DNA from: JABAAE01 sp036336715
Lineage (GTDB): Bacteria; Planctomycetota; Planctomycetia; Pirellulales; Pirellulaceae
Direction of reading: 5' to 3'
Assembly: GCA_036336715.1 (NCBI GenBank)
Contig: JAYZFP010000091.1
Coordinates: forward strand, 11,031 to 75,030
Length of the DNA stretch: 64,000 bases
Shown piece by piece: positions 55,101-64,000 of the stretch (position 1 is the stretch's first letter; the number at the start of each line of letters is the position of its first letter). A program made the translations under genes and the position numbers. The notes under the pieces are model-generated. The model did no database searches. It was given only the letters and a program-made list of their open reading frames with translations, and was not told where the DNA came from.

Positions 55101-55343
55101 GCCGGGGGATCGGCTCGTGAAAAACTGATGCAGGCATTCATTCGATGTACCCTGCGGACTCCCAAGCCGGTAGAGCTTGAGTACCTCGTCTCGTTCCTCG
55201 ATTCAAGAATGGAGCTTTACCGGGAGCATCCGGAGCAGGCTGGAAAAGTCGCGGGTGAAGGGCCGGATGCAATTCCCATCGCCGCCTGGACAGCCGTGGC
55301 CCGGATTCTTCTGAACCTTGACGAGACCATCACCAAGGATTGA
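52194..55343 (+). CDS. PSCyt1-DUF1549-DUF1553 (PSD1) secreted cytochrome-like protein
   Basis: 1049 residues from GTG 52194; a TTG at 52209 with aaaggga before it may be the real start. A signal helix (WAAAWVLAVLVGGGPAF) is followed by the planctomycete cytochrome c domain with haem motif CNDCH (Cys51, Cys54, His55). DUF1549 follows with a second CxxCH, CMQCH (Cys365, Cys368, His369). The central beta-rich carbohydrate-binding-like part (about 440-680) leads to C-terminal DUF1553 (SDNPLTARVVVNRWWAEIFGRGLVSTGEDFGTQGEPPTHP). The expected location is periplasmic with c-type haem. It stands within a sulfatase/esterase cluster and is convergent with the sulfatase at 55.4 kb. Confidence 0.93.
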   Translation: MKGNLLEPGKADCRWKWAAAWVLAVLVGGGPAFTDEIDFEKQVWPIFQTRCNDCHNGETREGQLRLDARSGFLAGGVSGRLVHPKDTNRSPLLQRILGHGDLDRMPLDEDPLTVREIDTIRQWLKEGAAWPEGVGARVDLRQTHWAYQKPRRPEIPQRDNLPKGNVGDSQNGFVHGRFSRDWVRNPIDHFVLERMRREGLAPSRPATRSKQLRRLYFDLVGIPPTADQMRTFLADDSPNAYERVVDQLLASPRFGEKWARSWLDLARYADTNGFQADQFRSVWPYRDWVIDAMNQGMPFDQFTIEQLAGDLLPDATVSQKIATGFHRLTTCNVEAGVDPEENRVNQIIDRVNTTGTVWFGTTFECMQCHNHKYDPFTQREYYQMFAFFNNTPLEVRNSGNNIQYEFSGPSMKLPLNRELRRQTEEIQFRLAELKKEIAKARTARLSGFSEWQVAARASSEKMEDWTPLKVDSFHSRAGATHRILDDQSVLVSGKNGDKDFYTVLVSGALTEVNGFRFETLVDDSLPSRGPGRNPLAGKPNFVVNEIRGYLLGDTEKPLSLTQPLADFSQSRFDVQGAFDGNPSTGWAINPQFGKPHWATVLVDPLKRAGQDKKIRFKFTFDHQYGGGRNIGRLRVSALRGRRNTGSLPGEIRKLLTRKPLSKKEDRQLRDFFLAQDPALKKLKQKEAALDKELASIQPTTTLVMVEEAKRMTAVFKRGDFLQQGEAVTTATPRVLHPGKKTVKQNRLDFARWIVDSDNPLTARVVVNRWWAEIFGRGLVSTGEDFGTQGEPPTHPRLLDWLALEFIDSGWSMKKTIRSIVLSSTYRQSSVFTPTGQARDPGNRFLARGPRFRLSAESIRDNALVVTDQFSSRMGGAPVYPPQPTGVWRHVGRNEPKYVTSEGADRHRRGIYVFWRRSAPYPSFVNFDAPDRAACVVNRPRTNTPLQALTLLNDQAFNELHLAFAREIFQAGGSAREKLMQAFIRCTLRTPKPVELEYLVSFLDSRMELYREHPEQAGKVAGEGPDAIPIAAWTAVARILLNLDETITKD

Positions 55344-55378
55344 CATTCAACCGCTTGACCGGGAGGCCACGCGAACTG

Positions 55379-56980
55379 TCAACGGCCCGGGTAGCTGCCC
55401 TTGCTGGAAAGAGCCCACTGAAGGTCTTTGCGGATTTGGTCCTGTTCCAGAAAAGGTTCCCGGTGCTTGCGTCCGTAACGGATCAGTTCACCGGCGAGGG
55501 TGCGGATGGTTTCACGGTAACCCGCGTGGTCCCGAAGGTTGATCATCTCGTTGGGGTCCCGCTGGAGATCAAAAAACCAGATGGGATCGCGGGCGGACAG
55601 TACCAGCTTGTAGCGGTCGCTGACAGCCATCAGCCAGCCCTCACGGTCGCCCGTACCACGGACGATCGTGATGTCTTCCCAGTCGTCCGGTGGACGTTTG
55701 CCAAGCAGTTCCGAGAAATCCCTGCCGTGCACCTCTTTCGGGGCCTGGGTACCGGTGAGGTTACAGAGAGTGGGAAGGAAATCAATGCTCCCAAGAGCCT
55801 GGTTGATCACCGTATTGCCGTCAATCCTGCCCGGATATCGAATCAGGAAGGGGACCCGGGTTGAGGCCTCGTAGGGGACGCCCTTGTTTTGCCGATGATG
55901 CTCTCCCCGCAGGTCACCGTGATCCGAAGTGAAGACGATGATCGTGTTGTCATAGATTTTGAGCTGACGCAGGCAGGCGATCACTTTACCGATATTGTCA
56001 TCGATGCACTTTACCATTCCATAATAACTCGCCTGCTGAAAACCACCTTTTTGTTTCTGTCCCCAGCTCGGGGCATTGGAGAAATCCTTTTTGGCGGATT
56101 CCGGCTGCGAGTATTGTTGTTTGAGATACATCGTGTCGTAGGGGGGACGGACGGTATCCGGGCCATGGGGATCGGGCAGGCTGACCATGTAACAAAAGGG
56201 TGTGTCCCGCTTTTTTTCGATAAATTCAACCGTGCGATCGATGAGAAAGTCGGTTGTGAACGTTTTCCGGGTAGCGCCCTCCACCGAGTAGCTCGGTTGC
56301 CCCTGGCGATTACGGGCACCCACCTTCGGCCCATTTTCAGAGAGCTTCAGGATTTTCCAGTGGCCCCGGTTGAACATGAAACGGTTGTCATCGAACCCGA
56401 ATTTTCTCCGGGGGGCCCAGCCCGGTTTGGCGGTTCCATCGAGGTGCCATTTGCCAGCAAAGCCGGTGGCATATCCCTGGCGTTTCAGGATTTCAGCGAA
56501 GGTCAGGACGTTGTCACCGAGCGGAATGTTGTTGGTGTGTACCGGGGTCAAATGGGGATACCATCCGGAAATCAGGGCAGCCCTTGAAGGGGAGCAGACA
56601 GGGGTGGTGGCATAAAAGCTGGTGCAAATCGCACCATCGGCCGCCAGGGAATCGATATGAGGTGTCTCCACAACCGCCGGACCCCACATGTTGGCAACGT
56701 TCCGGGGGAGTCGTTTCCGGTAGCAGCCCAAAGTTCGGAAGTTGTGCTCGTCCGTCATGATGACCAGCACATTGGGACGGGCCGTTTCAGGGGGCTTTTG
56801 CTCGGAAGCGACTGAGGCAGGTGGATTTTGACTGGCGGCTGGACGGAACAGGTTTCTTTGCGCTGTCGGGATTTGCCGGGCGGCCAAGGGACCGGTAAGT
56901 GAAAGAAGCCCAGGCAGGACCAGGAGAAGGGCCAACAGGGGAGACTTCGGCGAGGCTGTATTCAGGAACATCGTACGCAT
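55379..56980 (-). CDS. Secreted sulfatase (S1 family)
   Basis: 533 residues. The signal region (LLALLLVLPGLLSLTGPLAA) is followed by an unusual Pro/Ala/Gln-rich spacer to about residue 68. The catalytic domain then has metal-binding MTDEHN (Asp77 region), maturation site CSPSRAALISG (Cys129), GFAGKWHLDG and VFTSDHGDLRGEH. DLQRDPNEMINL is in the C-terminal subdomain. The order and motifs resemble choline-sulfatase/heparan-sulfatase-like S1 members, but I would not assign a substrate. Its stop lies 35 bp from that of the convergent PSD1 gene. The oxidoreductase gene is upstream on the same strand after 279 bp. Confidence 0.93.
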   Translation of the reverse strand: MRTMFLNTASPKSPLLALLLVLPGLLSLTGPLAARQIPTAQRNLFRPAASQNPPASVASEQKPPETARPNVLVIMTDEHNFRTLGCYRKRLPRNVANMWGPAVVETPHIDSLAADGAICTSFYATTPVCSPSRAALISGWYPHLTPVHTNNIPLGDNVLTFAEILKRQGYATGFAGKWHLDGTAKPGWAPRRKFGFDDNRFMFNRGHWKILKLSENGPKVGARNRQGQPSYSVEGATRKTFTTDFLIDRTVEFIEKKRDTPFCYMVSLPDPHGPDTVRPPYDTMYLKQQYSQPESAKKDFSNAPSWGQKQKGGFQQASYYGMVKCIDDNIGKVIACLRQLKIYDNTIIVFTSDHGDLRGEHHRQNKGVPYEASTRVPFLIRYPGRIDGNTVINQALGSIDFLPTLCNLTGTQAPKEVHGRDFSELLGKRPPDDWEDITIVRGTGDREGWLMAVSDRYKLVLSARDPIWFFDLQRDPNEMINLRDHAGYRETIRTLAGELIRYGRKHREPFLEQDQIRKDLQWALSSKGSYPGR

Positions 56981-57259
56981 GGATAAATCCAGTGGGTTGG
57001 GTAACGGGCAGATCCCTGCTCAGACTGCCCTTTTTGTGTTTGAGTTGTTTGCTGAAACTGGAGTGAACCGGACACAGGCAATCGCTTGCTGTTCTCCCCC
57101 GATGCCACTTTTCCCGATGATGCCTTTGCTGGTGTCACAAATCGGTGAGGAGGTTGCCGGGGAGCCATGAAATTGCCATGACTCGTAAATTGACAATGCA
57201 GGAATGCCCGTGGGGATCCGGCGTTTCCCTTTGACAACCAGGGGATCTCCTGCTCGGCT

Positions 57260-58555
57260 TTACCAGCCTTTACGGTAGGTTCGGTCAAGCAGACGATTTG
57301 CCTCGGGCGAACCTGTATCCATTTTTTCAGAATCCCATCGCAACGATTGCTGGCTGCGATAGGCAACGTTGCCGAGCAGGACCGCCTCGGTCATGGGGCC
57401 CGCATAGGAGAAGGGACAGGAGGGTTTTCCGTTTCCCTTGATCGCTTCGGTCCATTGCTGGTAGTGATTGTTGTCCCGGTTTTCCGGCATCTTGTAATTG
57501 GCGAAATCGGTCCGGGGGAAAAGATCAGCCGGTTCCGGGAAGCCAACAAAGACATTCCCTTTTTCACCGATGAACAGCACACCGTTTTTACTGCCTGGCC
57601 AGTCCTTGGGAGCCAGCATCAGTTCCCGTTTCGGTTGCCGTCCAGCCTCGTACCAGACGACCTTGCAGTTGTCCGCAGCGTGTTCGGTTGCCGGGAAATG
57701 GTACGTTACCTCGCACCATAGCGGGCCGCTTTCCAGGTCCGGTTTGGGACCCTTGGCGGAAACCGTTTTAGGGGCCCCCAGTTTTAATGCCGAAAAAACG
57801 GGATCGAAAATATGGCAGCCCATGTCTCCCAGGGCACCCGTGCCGAAATCCCACCAGCCACGCCAGTGGAAAGGGTGGTAGAGATTTTTTACGAAGGGGC
57901 GTTTGGGGGCGATGCCCAGCCAAAGGTCCCAGTGCAGCGATGGGGGTACAGCATCTGATTTCTGCGGACGGCTGAGTCCCTGTTTCCAAAAATGGCCCGG
58001 GCGATCTGTCCAGGTATGAACTTCTTTGACTTTTCCGATCACTCCCGATTGGACGAGATCGATTGAGTTCTTGATCCTGGCAGTCGAGTGGTGCTGTGTT
58101 CCCATCTGCGTGACCACCCCCTGGCGACTTGCCATCGCCGTCAATCGTCTCGCCTCTGCCACGCTGTTGGTCAATGGCTTTTGCGTGTAAACATGCTTTT
58201 TCAAATCCATCGCGGCCAGGGAAACCGGCGCATGCATGTGATCGGGTGTGGATACGGTAACCGCATCGATATCTTTTTGCTCCAGCAACTTTCGATAATC
58301 GGTAAAGCGGGTGGCCCCGGAAAACCTTTTGGCCGCAGCATCGAGTCTCTGCTCGTCGACATCGCAGAGGGCCACGATTCGGTTGTTGGCAGCGGTTTCC
58401 GACATGTCGCTTGCACCCTTGCCGCCGCAACCGACGCAGGCGATGTTCACCGATTCCAGTGCGGACCGGCTCCTCCCCGGCAGGTTGCTGGTCAGCAGGG
58501 CGGTTCCAATTCCGGCGGCGGTTGCCTGTTTGAGAAATGAACGGCGATGGCTCAT
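57260..58555 (-). CDS. Secreted Gfo/Idh/MocA-family oxidoreductase
   Basis: 431 residues. A twin-arginine-type signal, RRSFLKQATAAGIGTALLTS, directs a folded, probably cofactor-loaded protein to the periplasm. The Rossmann motif is VGCGGKG. The substrate-domain segments VYTQKPLTNSVAEARRL (Gln in place of the usual Glu of EKP) and WWDFGTGALGDMGCHIFD are typical of the planctomycete exported subfamily. It likely oxidises or reduces a sugar with bound NAD(P). It may act with the sulfatase downstream. A TATAAT box precedes it. Confidence 0.92.
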   Translation of the reverse strand: MSHRRSFLKQATAAGIGTALLTSNLPGRSRSALESVNIACVGCGGKGASDMSETAANNRIVALCDVDEQRLDAAAKRFSGATRFTDYRKLLEQKDIDAVTVSTPDHMHAPVSLAAMDLKKHVYTQKPLTNSVAEARRLTAMASRQGVVTQMGTQHHSTARIKNSIDLVQSGVIGKVKEVHTWTDRPGHFWKQGLSRPQKSDAVPPSLHWDLWLGIAPKRPFVKNLYHPFHWRGWWDFGTGALGDMGCHIFDPVFSALKLGAPKTVSAKGPKPDLESGPLWCEVTYHFPATEHAADNCKVVWYEAGRQPKRELMLAPKDWPGSKNGVLFIGEKGNVFVGFPEPADLFPRTDFANYKMPENRDNNHYQQWTEAIKGNGKPSCPFSYAGPMTEAVLLGNVAYRSQQSLRWDSEKMDTGSPEANRLLDRTYRKGW

Positions 58556-58606
58556 GGGATTTGCTTTCTGCGGCTGGGTGGGTGGGCATGTGAGGAGTAC
58601 GCCGGC

Positions 58607-58612
58607 ATTATA
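58607..58612 (-). promoter_or_regulatory. -10 box candidate for the oxidoreductase gene
   Basis: attata on the plus strand reads TATAAT on the minus strand, 52 bp upstream of the oxidoreductase start. No good -35 box is visible at 16-18 bases, so the call rests on the -10 alone. Confidence 0.35.
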
Positions 58613-58652
58613 TCACGCGAAAAGTTGATTTGCCCGCTGCAGCATGAACGGA

Positions 58653-58720
58653 GAGTTGCCGGGGCGGAAATTCCACGGTCCCTCTCCTGTGGCAACTCCT
58701 ACGCGTTGCAGACCTGCCAC
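58653..58720 (+). promoter_or_regulatory. Structured metH leader with two mutually exclusive hairpins
   Basis: gagttgcc (58653-58660) can pair with ggcaactc (58691-58698), 8 pairs. gtggca (58689-58694) can instead pair with tgccac (58715-58720), 6 pairs. The two share ggca at 58691-58694, so only one can form at a time. A terminator-like hairpin follows at 58734. The layout resembles a riboswitch or attenuator. I cannot match it to a SAM, SAH or cobalamin class, although gcagacctgcca is faintly like a B12 box. Confidence 0.35.
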
Positions 58721-58733
58721 GAAGCGAGCGAAC

Positions 58734-58752
58734 ACCGTTTTTAACGGTTTTT
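58734..58752 (+). terminator. Terminator-like hairpin in the metH leader
   Basis: accgtt (58734-58739) and aacggt (58743-58748) pair around ttt and run straight into a T-tract (58748-58752). The stem is only 6 pairs. It lies 136 bp before the metH ATG, in the orientation that would stop transcription of metH early. Confidence 0.4.
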
Positions 58753-58887
58753 GCCGGATGGGTCGCGACACAACCAACAGGGAAAGCTGTCCGAATTGAA
58801 TACGAACCGTTCATCAAAGGCGGTACCGAATTTCCTCCCCGAAGGCTAAAATCAGGTTTTGTTTTCCTCCCGTTTGCTTGGCGATTC

Positions 58888-62586
<3,699 letters not shown>

Positions 62587-62765
62587 TTGTTCCGAAAAGT
62601 AAAATCCTGGCGAGACGGTTGCCCGTAGCGGTGGCTTTCAAAAATCGTGGTCGCCAACGAGTTACCGGGAGTTGACGCCCGAAGTTGAAGATTTCGGCGA
62701 TGGTGCCTGGCCTGAAAATGGAGTGATGGTTTTCCCCGGCTGGGAAGACGCTTCCTGTGGGGGAA

Positions 62766-63533
62766 TCAAGTTTCAATCGGGTACAAATCCAGGATGCGGT
62801 CCTGGATGACCGGTTCAATGGATCGCTGATCGTCTTCAGGGTAGATGGTTGGATTCATCAGGGTCCCCGGGTAGTGGAAGAGTCCGAGGCAGTGCCCCAG
62901 TCCATGCATCACCGTTCTTACCAGGTCGTAGGAAAAGGGTTCGGATCCCAGCGTCCAGGACTCGCGGGAATCCAGGTGGATTAACAGTGGGAATCCAAAC
63001 AGGTTGTTGTCTCCCGGGTAATCGGCATGGGCGATTTGTTCCCCCACCGGGTGAGGGTCCGGGCTGACTGCTTCGATCAGAATGTCCGGTTCGGAGGCTA
63101 CTTCCTCGAGAGCCATGCTACAGACCTGGTTCCATTGCATGGCTGCCAAACGGACCCCGCCGCGAATGGCAGATTCGTTGAGTCCCTTTCGATTGAGTAA
63201 CGCCATGTTTCCGATGGAGAAACTGATTCTGCGGTTGGGCCAGGCGGTTTCCCGCGATTGGGGCGGAGGCGCTTCTTTTCCCGCAGCTGCCCGGCATTTT
63301 TTTACCAGGAGGGAATTCAACAGGTGCCGGTCGATGTGCAGGACCGGGGCGTTCTGGCCCGATGCCTCGAACCTGGCGTCCTGGAGGCTTTTCAGCAGGA
63401 GTTCCCGGCTGGTGCCACCCTGGAGTTCAAAATCGTTTTCCAGAAAGCCGAACCGCTTGAGACGATCGATCACTGCGGGCAGGAGTTCTACCGCATCAGC
63501 AGCCACCAGATTCCCGGGATTCCAGTTTGCCAT
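62766..63533 (-). CDS. Matrixin-like protein with substituted catalytic Glu (HGLGH)
   Basis: 255 residues, no signal peptide. The C-terminal half is matrixin-like: RRISFSIGNMAL, a helix with AIRGGVRLAAMQWNQV, the metal/calcium loop HADYPGDNNLFGFPLLIHLD, and ESWTLG. The zinc helix reads HGLGHCLGLFH (His210, His214, His220), followed by the Met-turn TLMNPTIY (Met226). The catalytic Glu that should follow His210 is Gly211, encoded GGA at 62901-62903. All three zinc His are kept, so metal binding is likely but proteolysis is not. The N-terminal 100 residues match nothing I recognise. It starts 13 bp after the upstream gene on the same strand. Confidence 0.78.
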   Translation of the reverse strand: MANWNPGNLVAADAVELLPAVIDRLKRFGFLENDFELQGGTSRELLLKSLQDARFEASGQNAPVLHIDRHLLNSLLVKKCRAAAGKEAPPPQSRETAWPNRRISFSIGNMALLNRKGLNESAIRGGVRLAAMQWNQVCSMALEEVASEPDILIEAVSPDPHPVGEQIAHADYPGDNNLFGFPLLIHLDSRESWTLGSEPFSYDLVRTVMHGLGHCLGLFHYPGTLMNPTIYPEDDQRSIEPVIQDRILDLYPIET

Positions 63534-63546
63534 GGTGAATGATTCA

Positions 63547-64000
63547 TCAGGGGGTTGGGAGCTGTTTCGGGGCTTGGTGCCTGGTCCTGACCAACTTGAT
63601 CTTTCCCTGCTCTCCCTGCAACTCTGCGAATTTCCGGAATGTCATCAAGCCGTCGCGGTAACAGAGCCCGTAAAGGTCGCCACCGGTTTGGCATTCAGAC
63701 GGTTCCCGGACCCCACCGTAGGGAAGAAAGCCCACGTAGCGAAAACCCTGCAGCCGTTTTTTACCATTCGGTCCGTCCAGCAGGACCGACTCGTAATATC
63801 CGAGCGGAATATTGGTGGTTGCTTTGACAATTGTTTTTCCGCCGCTGGAACCAGTCCCGGACGCCCCGGGGAATGGGATTTCGGCGATTGCCCCAGCCGC
63901 GTTTCCGACTGCCTCCACATTTTTGTCAAATTTGGAGTCCAGTTGCTGACCGATGGAAACCAGGTTCCACCCGTTTTCCAGTTGAAAATTCACCGAGGAA
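63547..64000 (-). CDS. Hypothetical protein, 5' end outside window
   Basis: The frame is open to the window edge. The first possible internal start is a GTG at 63993 (148 residues), but upstream codons continue, so it is given as partial. I do not recognise a family. It has beta-strand-like segments (IPLGYYESVLLDG, GFRYVGFLPYGGV), three Cys (EPSECQTGGDLYGLCYRDG) and a basic end (KIKLVRTRHQAPKQL). The stop lies 13 bp before the matrixin-like gene, so they form one operon and may act together. Confidence 0.6.
   Translation of the reverse strand, partial: SSVNFQLENGWNLVSIGQQLDSKFDKNVEAVGNAAGAIAEIPFPGASGTGSSGGKTIVKATTNIPLGYYESVLLDGPNGKKRLQGFRYVGFLPYGGVREPSECQTGGDLYGLCYRDGLMTFRKFAELQGEQGKIKLVRTRHQAPKQLPTP

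Larger units (their letters stand above)
58556..58887. other. 332-bp divergent region between the oxidoreductase gene and metH
   Basis: It holds a -10-like box for the leftward gene and, on the metH side, a set of inverted repeats that can form alternative hairpins followed by a terminator-like hairpin (listed separately). No gene is supported here. Confidence 0.6.

Noticed and set aside
58556..58887. Known SAM, SAH or cobalamin riboswitch upstream of metH
   Set aside because: Conserved cores of these classes were not recognised; only generic alternative hairpins and a faint B12-box-like string were seen, so the region is reported as an unassigned structured leader.

Overview
The window looks like chromosomal DNA of a planctomycete (Planctomycetota) of moderately high GC. 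The evidence is the gene families. There are two DUF1549/DUF1553 (PSD1) proteins, one with a planctomycete cytochrome c domain, and a DUF1501 protein. There are three secreted sulfatases, a Tat-type Gfo/Idh/MocA oxidoreductase, zinc-ribbon/RDD and prenyltransferase-repeat membrane proteins, and many secreted hydrolases. I cannot name the genus. I see no phage, insertion sequence, CRISPR array, tRNA or rRNA, and no block of clearly foreign composition.

Layout. 0-7 kb: the 3' end of pnp with a long acidic plus RGG tail and a good intrinsic terminator, a soluble histidine kinase, a DUF971-DinB-CocE hydrolase operon, a serine beta-lactamase-like hydrolase and a CPBP protease. 7-11.4 kb: the translation block rpmI-rplT-pheS-pheT, without infC. 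11.5-15 kb: aldo/keto reductase, secreted alpha/beta hydrolase, zinc-ribbon RDD membrane protein. 15.2-21.6 kb (minus strand): a tight operon of a 1004-residue TPR protein, an ExbB-like channel, ExbD, and a 685-residue two-helix membrane protein with a TonB-like Ser-x3-His helix, a long linker and a squalene-cyclase-like C-terminal domain. 21.8-25.2 kb: thiS-thiG-MOSC-pepF. 25.5-30.9 kb: two overlapping planctomycete-type unknowns, epmA, pyrimidine nucleoside phosphorylase, cytidine deaminase and KDPG aldolase (nucleoside and sugar-acid salvage). 30.9-36.5 kb: a large secreted unknown, prolyl oligopeptidase, DUF2752 and TerB-like proteins. 36.9-44.3 kb: sulfatase, a 631-residue unknown, an esterase, an LmbE deacetylase and another large secreted unknown. 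44.6-58.6 kb: a catabolic region with PSD1/DUF1501, two sulfatases, a BNR-type propeller, an SGNH-propeller fusion, a full-length cytochrome/PSD1 protein and an oxidoreductase. 58.9-64 kb: metH with an unusual leader, then a matrixin-like protein and an unknown running off the end.

How the genes work together. The three sulfatases, the glycan-related propeller and SGNH proteins, the oxidoreductase and the PSD1/DUF1501 proteins fit the sulfated-polysaccharide catabolism known from marine planctomycetes. The ExbB/ExbD operon is the best candidate for a poorly described system: an ion-driven energy transducer whose periplasm-spanning partner ends in an alpha/alpha-toroid-like domain instead of a TonB C-terminal domain, with a large periplasmic TPR partner.

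The most notable single-gene oddities are a matrixin whose catalytic Glu is Gly, a PheT lacking the N-terminal tRNA-binding insert, and a metH leader with mutually exclusive hairpins followed by a terminator-like hairpin. Start codons were re-chosen for several genes where a signal peptide, ribosome-binding site or family length argued for it; this is stated in each entry.
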